A DNA stretch of 64,000 bases. Origin: Membranipora membranacea (taxonomy: Eukaryota; Bryozoa; Gymnolaemata; Cheilostomatida; Membraniporidae). The stretch spans positions 21,078,001 to 21,142,000 of the forward strand of contig OU612068.1 in assembly GCA_914767715.1 (NCBI GenBank), read 5' to 3'. This document shows, piece after piece, positions 47,115 to 58,040 of this stretch. A model generated the notes under the pieces. It was given only the letters and a program-made list of their open reading frames with translations, was not told the DNA's origin and ran no database searches. Position numbers and translations under genes: made by a program. Within the stretch, counting starts at the first letter, position 1. Every line of letters starts with the position of its first letter.

Positions 47115-50100
47115 ATGGCTGCCAGAGGAGGGAGCGCTCAAAGGCCTAACGGTGCAAGTCAGGGAAAAATATGTCAATTTAAATTAGTTTTGCTTGGTGA
47201 ATCAGCAGTTGGTAAATCCAGTCTGGTACTGAGGTTCGTCAAAGGTCAATTCCACGAGTATCAGGAGAGTACTATCGGAGGTTAGTGGCTATAATATGAA
47301 TAGCAATTGAGCAAATAGAAGATTGATGTGAAATTTAAAATAAATTAAACTGACATGTGGGAAGTGAGATCCATCCCGGCTTAAGGCTTAATCGTTCTAG
47401 AAAAGTTGATTTGATTCTTATCACTTGTAGAGAAAAGCGAAACTGATGGAGTATGTCAACGTCCTAGTGTTGTAAATAAAACTACTAGTGGGAGGTAGCT
47501 CAGTTGGTTAGAGCGCCTGCCCTCTAATGTGCAAGCGTTGGAGGTCTCGGGTTCGAATCCCACTGCAGTCTACCGACTACTGGGCTCAATCGAAGCCGGA
47601 TATGGAGGCCGCCCCCTTCAGGCACCTTTATTTCTCAGTCTTCGGACAGAGACAGACTTGCGATTTTAACTCACATTTTAACCCACAACCCACATTTAAC
47701 TCTTCTATTTACAGCTGCATTTCTCACACAGACAGTATGTTTAGATGATACTACAGTAAAATTTGAAATCTGGGATACCGCCGGACAGGAGCGATACCAC
47801 AGTCTGGCTCCCATGTACTACCGAGGAGCACAAGCCGCCATCATTGTATATGACATAACTAATCAAGTAAGTTTTGGGTGTACATCATCAATCGAGTAGC
47901 AGATAGGCTCATCGAAGTAACCTATCCATCTCAAGTTGATCTCATTCCTGAAGTATGATGTTGTGGTGAATGTGTTTCACGTGGAACTTGCTCAACTAGC
48001 TCTGATATTGGTTTAACGATGTTGCAAAGCATGATTGCTCACATGAAATGAGAGAAAAAAGACATTTGCCAATTCAGGGACAAAAAACTCTCATCAACAA
48101 AAATATTATGACTTGATAATTTTTACAATTGTTTCAATGACAGTGAGTGATTGGCTTTTAAACGCCAGTTTGTTATATATACCTAACTATGACACTGCAA
48201 TAAACTTTGTATTGTAAGTCAGGTGCTATCAACTCACAATACTAGTAGCAAAGATTAGAAATACTAGTAGGCCTACAGCATGGAATAAAAGTTTTCTTGA
48301 GAAAATAACTCTTAGTTAGTTGACTCTTGCTATGTGATGGGCACAGCTATTTTGTTTGTTTCCTTTTTGTTTACTAGTAATAGTAGGGTGTGTTGATGAC
48401 TCAAAAAATTTCACAGACTGATTCACAGTTCCTGGTATGCCCGCTGTTGATAACTAATCTTCACAATTGAAATGACTAGGGCATCCACTGCGAACTTTGA
48501 CCATTGCTAAACCACAGACTGTGTCAGGCTTAGTCTAGTGCATTGCTGGCACATGATGAATGTTTTCCATTCATGCCGAATCTATGACTATGACCAGGCT
48601 GTAATTTGGTAAGAATGTTTGAAAAGATAAAACTAGTGTTATCTAAATCTGCTACGCAAATGGTCTTCAACTAACTTGGTCCATGCATGCTAATAGGCTC
48701 ATGTATTATTGGACCAGATAGATTTACATTTGAGAGACAGTGTTCTTAGTCATAGGGGGTGTTTCAGTCTCCAAACCAAAGACAACCTGCCTTTTGAATA
48801 TGGAAATTTTGAAAATACTTGTACACAAGTTTACACCACCTAATGCATACTAATGGTTTACAACATGGCACCTGTCCTGGACCACTATTGAAAATGCTCT
48901 AGTTTCTATAATTGTCTCATTGTAGGATACATTTGGTAGAGCCAAGAACTGGGTCAAAGAACTACAAAGGCAAGCGAACCCTAATATTGTGATCGCACTC
49001 GCTGGAAACAAAGCAGATTTAGCCAATAAAAGGATGGTAGATTACGAGGTATGTCTGTTATGTAACATCAATCTGACCAGAGACTATAGATATTTATTAT
49101 CTACAGTCTCCGACCAGACCAGCGTTTTATCTTTGTTCCTTATCCGCTCTTAACACCAGAGATGCACACACATGAAGCTGTGCTAGTATTCTAATACAAA
49201 CATTGGACTTGCTAGGCAGGAAGAACTAGGACTCATGAACTTGATCGATGTATGTAACAAAGTGAAATGTGTTGACAAGATTTATAAATATATTATCCAA
49301 TGATGTGATTGGACAATATTGTTTTGACTTGACTGCACTCTTGGCAACTTTATAATGTCAGCTGATTATTTTTTGGCACTTCATCGCCTGATCACTTTGA
49401 AAAAGAGAAGTTTGAACAACAACGCATCTGATTACAGCATGATTAGGCTCCTGTTGTCAATTATATAGTTACACTTGTATACTGTCTAATAGTGAAAGTA
49501 ATAATTCTATTTACGCTGTCAGTCATGCTGACTAATGGGTGTAAAGCTGTGCCTGAGACAGCCCAGCTGATTGGAGGCAGGTTGACTTGGGATGATGAAA
49601 TATACTTTATTATTCTAGGAGGCACAAGCATATGCAGAAGAAAACGGACTTTTGTTTATGGAGACCTCTGCAAAGACAGCTATGAATGTCAATGATATAT
49701 TCCTCGCGATAGGTAAGTCCAAACTGCGCACTACTCCACTAAACATGGATGCATTTGATTCTGTTCAAGTGCATGCGTAGCAGCTGTAACATGCATTAGC
49801 CATGTGTGTGCAAGTACCAGTGTCTGGGAAAATCATAACATGACAAAACCAACTGTAATATTTCCCATCAGTGTAACAAAATGCTCATCCCTGTACATGG
49901 TGAGGTATCTCTTATCTTCATGGTTATCTCAAATTAGGACATTATGATCTAAGATGTTTTTCAGACTGTACTTAGCCCATAGTTGAGCTTATTAAAGTAT
50001 TAAGGAAGTTCACTTGTTTTAGTTTTAAAGCTAGTATAATGAAGCAACATCAGGTTGTATTATTTCAATAATGGGGACAAAAACAGCCATGATGTTGCTT

Positions 50101-50570
50101 TCCTTTACATGTCCTGTGAAAAAGGATTCAGACTTCAACTTCCCTATATTATTTTGTTTAGATCGTAGCACAGCCCTTTTATCATATCCTGTGTCTGAAT
50201 AAATATCATTGTTTTTATTACGTCAAGTTAAAAACCATGTGTAAATTGGAATCACACATATGAGGAAGAATTGTTCTTCTGGCTTTTTTCTAATACCTTT
50301 ATTGTCGTGTCGAACTCAGATTGACTGTGAACTCTAACTGCTACATATTCTTAATGAATTTCAAAGCTTCCTCAAACCCAAGCAATTTGCTGTTATTATG
50401 AGCGAGATTTTTCACAGCACATCGTAACTATCTGGTACATCTCTGATTATGTAATTGTAGCCAAGAAGTTACCCAAGTCAGAGCCAGGCGGTAAAAGCGC
50501 TCAACAAGGAACAGTAACAGTGACTGAAACCCAGGGCAACCAGAAATCTGGTTGCTGTGGAGGAAAGTGA
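47115..50570 (+). CDS. RAB5: Small GTPase Rab5
   Basis: Five exons: 47115-47280, 47715-47866, 48926-49048, 49619-49712, 50461-50570. They join to 214 residues, the usual Rab5 size. GTP-binding boxes are G1 GESAVGKS (28-35), G3 WDTAGQE (75-81), G4 NKAD (134-137) and G5 ETSAK (162-166). The switch regions QESTIGAAF and [17 protein letters not shown] are Rab5-specific. The C-terminus has a prenylated cysteine pair (CC, 210-211) followed by GGK. Rab5 directs fusion and maturation of early endosomes. The ATG context (AAAGATGGCTGCC) is good, and the MAARGG start matches the family. A poly(A) signal at 51065-51070 implies a 3' UTR of about 0.5 kb. Confidence 0.97.
47490..47572 (+). mobile_element. 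tRNA-derived SINE fragment in Rab5 intron 1
   Basis: Contains GGTAGCTCAGTTGGTTAGAG (A-box region) and GGTTCGAATCC (B box, 47550-47560). The anticodon arm is replaced by about 30 bases that do not fold properly, and the acceptor ends do not pair. It is a tRNA pseudogene or SINE head, not a working tRNA. Confidence 0.5.
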
Positions 50571-52239
50571 TATATTCCACCTTCGAAGGAGTGAAAGAAT
50601 TTTTTTCCTCACATCACTTAGTTGCACCTATAAACCATCACAGCTAGCAGTAACATAAACACCCTGATGATTGACAGTGAGAACCAAGCGAGACCAGACA
50701 CTGTTGATGTGTCTCGTTTACCGCCAATCAGTTAGAATGGATAAGTCTACTAGCTCGGTGTTTGGGGAGCTACTATCTGACAATGCCGACTCGAACATGC
50801 ATACTTCATCGACGTCATTGAAGAATTGTCTTCTCTTCTCATTGATTATTTACTAAACAACTATTTATAACGCACTACTCTAACATATTATGATAAAGAC
50901 TTTGTCTTCTTCGGCGAATGATTATATTTTGTATAGACTCAGTTATGCATTCTGTTTTGTTTCACTTTCATGTAAATGCCTGCACAACTAATCCAGCCCA
51001 GTTTTCCTCCTGATAATAACAACATAGTAAACACCCAAGATTAGAAGTTATCTTACCATTAAATAATAAAGACTAGATGTGGTAACTTCTTAAGTTTTTA
51101 TTGGGAGCGACTTTGATCATGCATCCAAAATTTATATGAATGGCGCACCTTAAAATACGTTAATAACAAGCAAGTTTGTTGTAGAATAAAAATCAACACA
51201 TACTATTAACTTATGTCTTGTATGTTTATGTGAAGGTCATTTCTATACATTATTGTAAGCCAAATATCGTATGCTTTTTTCCACATCACAATGTGCTAAG
51301 TACATCATGTTAATTCAAGCTATGATTATTTTGGTATGATGAGCAGAATAAATTATATCAATCTATAACTGAGGTTACTTCTCATGATATGCTATTAAAA
51401 GCTTGGTGAGTCAATACAAGGCATAAGGTACTCGGCTTTTTCAGTTCACTATTCCTCCTCTCGTGTTCTTCTTTTCTCACATAATGTTTTCAAAATTAAT
51501 GCATTATTTTGTCTAGACTGATGTGACATAGCTTGCCGAGACCGGCTTCATTTTGTCCTTACGGTAGGGCTGGAACAGTTACATGAAGGATATGTTTGAG
51601 TTTCCTTGTCAAATACACTCATCAATTTGAACAAGCTCCTAGCCAATCATGGTCTAAATATGCATGCATATTAAAGATTGGATTAGCTCATAGGCAGGGG
51701 ATTGTGTAAAGTATGAGGGAATCCCCATGGAAAGATAATCATTTTTCACCTGTTTTTGCTCCGTGAACTATAAACATATATTGAGTTGAACTTTGATTTC
51801 ACTATGTTTAGTTGCTGAGAGACTTGCAGCGCAGTTTGACTTGTGAACTTGCGGCTGGTAGCCAAATAAAACAAATAGATTCAGGGTCCAACCACTCATC
51901 TTCATCAGAATATAAGCTTTCGTGAAAAACAATCACATCACTAGTGACCACTGCTCAATCACAAAGGTAAGTTTGCCTTTGTCCCATATGGTTCCATCAA
52001 TCACGCATAAAGTTAGGGTTTCTTTGAGATCAATTTGGCTGTATTTTAGTGAAATCTGTAGCATATCAAGTAAATCATGATTTCAAATTTATCTGTCTAT
52101 TTCAATTCAATGTTATCCTCACAAAACAGCAAGGCAGTGTAGATTGCATGCTTAAAACTAAAAGCCTCAGTTTGGATGGAAAAATAAATTGAAGTGTCAC
52201 CTTTTGATTACCTGATTATTTTTTTTCTTATTTTACAAG
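50571..52239. other. Rab5 3' UTR and RING gene upstream region
   Basis: AATAAA at 51065-51070 probably ends the Rab5 transcript. A strong donor, CACAAAG/GTAAGT, at 51966-51967 marks the end of an untranslated exon that would splice to 52240. Nothing else coding is seen. Confidence 0.45.
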
Positions 52240-52241
52240 GA

Positions 52242-53810
52242 ATGGATACCGCTGGCATAAGAGAGGAGCTACTGACCTGTGAGATCTGTGATGAGGTGAC
52301 GTTTGTAAATCACCGAGATTTTCATATCCTACCCTGTCAGCATACGCTATGCTCATCATGTGTGAGTGGGCTTGTACGCAAAAGAGGGCGCAGAAACCAT
52401 GCGCTCCTCTGCCCATGGTGTCGCCAGCCTTTTGACACAGGTGATAACAACAAACTCCCAACTTTCCGCTATGCTGAGAAACTCTCAAGACTTATGCAAT
52501 TTTCACCTGACCACAGGGCGGATCATGGAAGAGGTGAACAGATTCAGAAACCAGTGTGCATTGGGAAGCTGAACTTGGGAGAAACAATAAGTAATCTAAA
52601 GGGTTGTATTTGCTGCTGGGGAGCAAACGATACACTCTACATACTTGATCCATCAAAGCCCGGTCTGCTTGGATTGAACGTTTTATCAGATAGAAAGCTG
52701 TTCAAGTTTGGGAGAGACAAATGCTTTTATTCTGGCATCACATTCACAAGTGACAGACTCTATGTTTTCAACAACACGCAAAATTATATTGAAGTGTACA
52801 ATGCTGCAGCAAACGAATGCATTAACTCATGGTGCATATTTGATTCTACCTGGGGTGGCATATTTGGCTGCCGCTACGAGGTGATTAGGGTATCTCTGAG
52901 CTCATTCAAAGAAGGTATCATGACTGCAGCCATGTTTAAGACTAATAGAGGAGATTTGCATGGCATGTGTGAGTACTACACAAATGAAGGCAAAACTTCA
53001 GATGTTTACAGCTATGATGTGTCTACGTTTGACTATAGTCTAATATGGTCTAAAGTGTTGTCAAAATATAATTCCTCTATATGGATTATTTCTGAGACCG
53101 ATAAAGATCAAGTGTTATCAGAAATCAGAGCACATTATAACACAGAGACGAAAAAAGCTTGGTTCTATGAACCAATTCAACATCTGAAAGTCTCATATTA
53201 TGTTGATGGATGTGGGTTTGGTGTGGACAAGATACTGCTTTGTCAAGCAGATGAACCAGGAGTTATCAGACTGATTAACTTGTCGAGTGATATAGCAACA
53301 AATAAATCAGATAGAAACCGCAAGAAACCGATAGCAGTGGCTAAAGGTAATGTTTTTCTCACAACTGAAGGGATGACACCAATCGACTCCATCTGTGCAT
53401 CAGAATCCGGCCTGGTTGCGCTAATGATGGGCAGTAATATCGCAGTGTATCAAAGCAAACAGGCTAAGGACATACCGTATATAGTACCACTATCTTCGGA
53501 GGTGGTTCCAGGACCCGAGTATCTTACATTCAGAGAGAAAATCAGACGAAAAAAGGAGCAGTTTTGGAAGCAGAGGGACAAAAAGTTCCAATCATTCAGT
53601 GTTTTTGTTATTCAGTTACTTTTCAGCATCATTTTTACTGCATTGCTCTTGACGTTGTTAGAGCAGAAAAATATTGTGGAACACATCTTTGATCTAGCAT
53701 GTGACGAGGGAAGATTATCTCAGCAGACCCTAGGTTGGAAGAATTTCCGGATAACGCTTTGTGATGACTCTACTTTAAGAGTACCTATCAAATACTGCAA
53801 ACCAGGATAA
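52242..53810 (+). CDS. RING-finger protein with a C-terminal membrane anchor, unassigned family
   Basis: A single coding exon of 522 residues starting MDTAGIREEL. An acceptor (TTTTACAAG) immediately precedes the ATG, so there is an untranslated upstream exon. Residues 13-60 form a complete C3HC4 RING: C13-x2-C16, C32-x-H34-x2-C37-x2-C40, C57-x2-C60. This suggests an E3 ubiquitin ligase. About 350 residues follow with repeated short beta-type blocks (ANDTLYILDPSKPGLLGLN, DRLYVFNNTQNYIEVYN, GLVALMMGSNIAVYQ), which look like a beta-propeller resembling the NHL/TRIM arrangement but without a B-box. A basic stretch (REKIRRKKEQFWKQRDKKF) leads into a hydrophobic segment at about 452-473 (FSVFVIQLLFSIIFTALLL). 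The 49-residue tail has three cysteines. The RING would face the cytosol. I do not recognise a named orthologue. A degenerate copy lies at 55530-57325. Confidence 0.85.
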   Translation: MDTAGIREELLTCEICDEVTFVNHRDFHILPCQHTLCSSCVSGLVRKRGRRNHALLCPWCRQPFDTGDNNKLPTFRYAEKLSRLMQFSPDHRADHGRGEQIQKPVCIGKLNLGETISNLKGCICCWGANDTLYILDPSKPGLLGLNVLSDRKLFKFGRDKCFYSGITFTSDRLYVFNNTQNYIEVYNAAANECINSWCIFDSTWGGIFGCRYEVIRVSLSSFKEGIMTAAMFKTNRGDLHGMCEYYTNEGKTSDVYSYDVSTFDYSLIWSKVLSKYNSSIWIISETDKDQVLSEIRAHYNTETKKAWFYEPIQHLKVSYYVDGCGFGVDKILLCQADEPGVIRLINLSSDIATNKSDRNRKKPIAVAKGNVFLTTEGMTPIDSICASESGLVALMMGSNIAVYQSKQAKDIPYIVPLSSEVVPGPEYLTFREKIRRKKEQFWKQRDKKFQSFSVFVIQLLFSIIFTALLLTLLEQKNIVEHIFDLACDEGRLSQQTLGWKNFRITLCDDSTLRVPIKYCKPG

Positions 53811-54411
53811 CCAGGACGTTTCTAATCTAGTCTCTAATTAAATTAGCCTGTTTAAAAAGTGTTTGGCAATTTTTGTATAATTCTTTTTTGTTTGTTATAA
53901 TCAGTTATTTGATGCGATTTCATTTAGAGACATCCATCATTTGTGGATAACCCGGCCAAGTTTACACTATTTGAATTTGTTATCAGTAAAAGATCAAATT
54001 TTATCAGATATGTACCATGTACCAAACTTTGAATGATAATTTTACTGAATTGCAAAACGCTTGATCGTTGCAAATTTAACAATAACAAACCGATGTCAGT
54101 TTAAATATTCCAATTTCCACTCATCAAGAATTAGCAGCAAATGCTGGTGATCATGTCAGCAAGATGCACATCAAAATTTGCTATATGGCAAGTAAATTCC
54201 TAGTAAACTGAATGCAGCCAATATTCCTTCTAATGCTTGTATTGGGTCGTGGCTCTGAGCATGGCCCAAAGACATCCTTACCAACTTGTTACATTCAATT
54301 TAAATTCTATTCAATGTTGATCCCTGGTTCTTTTGTGGCTTGTAATGTCATCAGCTGCATCGTTTATAGCAGGGATGGTGAGATAATCCCCTGTCCCTTC
54401 CCTCCCTTATC
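53811..54411. other. Spacer after the RING gene
   Basis: AT-rich, with no exon or repeat recognised up to the LINE junction at about 54412. The upstream part of the open frame that runs from 54212 is not LINE-like and is probably chance. Confidence 0.4.
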
Positions 54412-55203
54412 AATCAATGTACTAGGGGTTACCCTGGATACTGATTTATCTTTCCACATCCATACCAATGAAACGGCAACCAAAGCAAACAAAGTAGTAT
54501 ACCTACTCTCAAAACTGAAAAAATACATGAATGTTGAGGAATCCTCAAGGACTTACAAAATTCTCGTCAGACCCATCCTAGAATACTGCTCATCTATCTA
54601 CCTAGAAGGCACTCAAAAAACATCCGACACAATTGAAAAAGTTCAGAATAAAGCAATTAGAATCATAATATCTGCACCTAAAAAGTTTTCTGTCACAACT
54701 GGTAGATCACTCTTAAACTTACCCACCCTAAAAAGTAGAAGACATTACCTATTTCACAAATTTACACATAAAAAATTATTCAAAAATAAAGCATCAAAGC
54801 ATATTCTTCGCCTGGTGCAAAAGTCCAATAAACACCAGCGCTCCCTTAGAAGTAAATGTTCAGCAATAAAACCTTTTAGGACACATTTTGGCAAAACAGC
54901 TCTCTTAAATCTGCTGCACAATTTCAGACTGAAATGCAAAACGGCTAACAGCCTACTATCTTTTAACTAATACTTTTGATAATAATCGTCACAAGAACAA
55001 TAATTTTATATACATATATCATTTTCTATTTCTATAAAGCCATATATAACTTACTTTCCCATTTCTAGAACATCGTCATTTATATATGTATAACCCCTTT
55101 TTTTTTGTATTTAACTGTGTGTAGAGGTCAACAAGTTACTTTTTAACTACTCTGTTATCTGTAAACTTTCTAGAAAACCACTTTAAACAAGTAAATAAAT
55201 AAA
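54412..55203 (+). mobile_element. 5'-truncated LINE, same family as 23.6-26.7 kb
   Basis: From TCAATGTACTAGGGGTTACC onward it follows 25955-26722 base by base with few changes. It includes LGVTLDTDLSFHIHTNETAT, RPILEYCSSIYLEGTQ and SRRHYLFHKFTHKK, and the 3' tail AAACAAGTAAATAAATAAAA. It keeps about 45 bases near 55040 that the other copy has lost. The frame is open from 54412 to the stop at 54970, so this truncated copy is less damaged than the long one. Confidence 0.85.
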
Positions 55204-55529
55204 ATATAGTCAGTTGTAGCAAGGAGTCTGTACCTCCCTGGTTGTAGAAATAGAACAAAAGTTGTGCTTTCATGATTTTAGGCAGACAACTCCTCGGCAC
55301 CATGTTTATCATTCAACAATGGCCCACAATGCATTAGTTGTGTTTATGATGGTTCAATATTCACCATTGATAACATCTTTTCTTGATTTTAAACTGTTAA
55401 TCATGGTGCAGAATGTCTCATTCTCCATAACTGGGAATTCAACCCTGTTTTCGTGCTGCTAGACCTGAACCATATACTACGCGAATGAGCAGAACAGCTA
55501 ATCACCTGAAGACAAATTCATTGCTTCGA
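55204..55529. other. Spacer between LINE and degenerate RING-gene copy
   Basis: No recognisable exon or repeat. It may contain unrecognisable remains of the 5' part of the duplicated gene, including the RING. Confidence 0.35.
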
Positions 55530-57325
55530 AAGAACCAAGCAATCCAAAATTCCGCTATGCTGAGAAATTCTCAGAAATTGTGAAAGTTTAGCAGCTGTCC
55601 AGGAGACAGAACCTGCAGGATGTGGGATAAATTCAGAAAAAAAACCTAGGAGAGACATTTTGGGGTATACAGGGATGTACTCGCTATTGGGGATCAAATG
55701 ATACTCTCTACATACTTAATCCATCAAAACCAGGTCTGCTTGGTCTGAACAAGGAACCTCCGCTCTATGTGAATAGGTGTTAGGACCAACAAAATGTTAG
55801 TTGAAATCAGAACACTTTCTGATGCTGAGAACAAAAGCGCTCTATTCCCAGAACAACATCTGAAACTTTCGCAATAATGTTGATGGTTGTGGATTTAGGG
55901 TGGGCAAGATGTTTTACCTAGGTGATGAACCAGGGATTACTAGACTGCTTGACTTGACAAAGAATACAGCTAAACAGAGCAGAGTGTAATAATTTGTTTT
56001 CTGCAAGCTTAGTTTAATTAGGTAAGCATCATCTAGCAGTAGTATTATTCCTAGATTTATAGCGATGTGAAAATTTTGTAAGAAAAATCTGTTATTGTGC
56101 TTGGTTTCCTTCAAAACAAATTAATGAGTTTAGATATACAAATTAAGATTGGTTAACAGCAAGTTGATAACATTATATCCAGAATGTTTTGGTTTTATTA
56201 GCAAAGATGATTCAATTGTGTGCAATCAATTTCTGTTTATACAGCTTAGCCAAAAGCCTCTTGATGTCTTCCTCTGCACTGCCTTGGTGGCAACCCGCAA
56301 TTGCGTTACAAAGGGATGTTTTTTATTCTGAATCAGACATGGGTGCGCCAGCTTGGGTCTTGTTGTGATTTCATCAGGGTGACTTTTGTCATGGGCAGAT
56401 TTTGACAGCTTCAGTTTGTGTTGAGACAGCGGGCAATGTTGTTGCTAAACTTTAATACTCAATGCAAACCTCTGCAAAGACTAAGTTATACAGCGATATA
56501 CTTAGAAACAAGTAAAGAATAAGTAAAGATAAATTAAAGCTTGGTCAAGAGACTGTCAAGGTATGTTTTTACTGATTATTCTAATGTAATTTTTTCCTCA
56601 TTTTCCTATTATTAATTAATATCAAACAGAATTACACATGAGAGAGATTAACATGACTCCTAAGCTGGATAATGATTCATATTAATTTTACAATACTGTA
56701 CTGGCAGTAAATCTTTTAATTTTGAAGTTGTATATCTATTTTCTTTATGTGCTTATGAATGGTAATTTTTTAACATTCATAGGTTTCACGGGATCATAGA
56801 CAGAGAAATAAACGTGACAAATAACAGATATTATTTCTCTCCAATTCGCTTCCCGTTGTGCCTAATATGCTCTTTACGACCAAGACACTAATCTAAAGTT
56901 CATTGGAAACTTTATACAGAGATAGGATAGAATCCGGCATTATAGCACCAACAATGGGCAGTAACATAGCAATGTACTCTAATAAACTGGCTGAAGGGGT
57001 CTCAAGTGGTGCCAGGCCCAGAGTATCTTATGTTAACAGAAAAATCTGTTTTAGCCAAAGCAGTTTTGGAAGCAGTTGGGCAAAATGTCACAATAATTCA
57101 TCCGGTTAATTTTCATCTCTTTTTTTATAGCCGAATCTTGTATTGAACCCAACTTCATCACATATGGACTGAGTAGAATAATCCGCTGGAATTAATCATA
57201 ATAAATAGCTTGCAATAAACAAAATTGATCTCAGCAGACACTTGGTTGGAGGAACTTCCAACTATTGCTTTGCGATAACTCTGTAATAAGAGTACCCGAC
57301 ATATACAGCAAACCCAGTTAACTAA
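55530..57325 (+). pseudogene. Degenerate tandem copy of the RING/membrane gene
   Basis: Collinear blocks match the gene at 52242-53810. TTCCGCTATGCTGAGAAA is at 55550. CTCTACATACTTAATCCATC, followed by AGGTCTGCTTGG, is at about 55700-55745. ATGTTGATGGTTGTGGATTT is at about 55877, GATGAACCAGG at 55923, ATGGGCAGTAACATAGCAATG at 56955 (the GSNIAVY block), AGCAGTTTTGGAAGCAG at 57060, and ATCTCAGCAGACACTTGGTTGG at 57230. Frameshifts, stops, deletions and about 0.9 kb of unrelated sequence (roughly 56000-56930) interrupt it. The RING-coding part is not found. It is a dead duplicate, now separated from its parent by a LINE. Confidence 0.8.
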
Positions 57326-58040
57326 CATGCCATCATTTGATGCGCAGTTCCGATTCCTTCCATTCTTCAGAGATGGACTTAACCTTACCAATGCTAGTTA
57401 ATGTATCATTAACTATAGTCCTAGCAAATCCACTACAATCAAGTAGCCTCAAGGTAGGGAAATTCTATAATTTTGATTATCTGATGAGGTTGTTGCAGTA
57501 TCTTAAATGACATGTAAACGTGTTCTGTATAGGCACTGATGTATTACCAAGAAGGGACAGCTCATCCCAGCATCCAGTATCCCACAAGGCTTGATTTGTA
57601 GCTTGGACCTCATTGCCAACATCTATTTAGATTGTAGGGCACTACAGTTAGTGTTTACTAAGAGGTTTCAAGTGAAACAGAATTTGTGACTGATTTGCCA
57701 AGGAGTAACAGCGAAGTTACTCTGTTACTCCTTGCTTATAGCTTATTTCATATTTGAACTCTGGGTCATAATTTATGGGAACTGGATGGGACACCTATGA
57801 ATTTAAAACGCGTTATTGAACTTTGCAGCAACAAGATGGTGAATTTTTGAAAATGTGCGTAGGATGGGTGCAACTTAAAATCTTTTGAGATAGATGACCT
57901 TAAAATGTTTCATCTAACAAGCAAGCAAAGTTTTCTATTCTTGATGGTTTAATTATTTGTTGTAATAATGATCAACTGATCACAAAAAGGTAATTGCGGA
58001 ACAGTAAAGGTCTAAATACGCAATATATATATTGAAGTAG
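57326..58040. other. Spacer, no gene seen
   Basis: AT-rich sequence with a small perfect hairpin at about 57700-57735 (CAAGGAGTAACAG / CTGTTACTCCTTG). Nothing coding is recognised. Confidence 0.4.

Noticed and set aside
47490-47572. Functional tRNA gene
   Set aside because: The promoter boxes are present but the acceptor and anticodon stems do not pair.
52194-52241. Hydrophobic N-terminal extension of the RING protein that would look like a signal peptide
   Set aside because: It begins at a GTG and reads through a pyrimidine tract and splice acceptor; the real start is the ATG at 52242.
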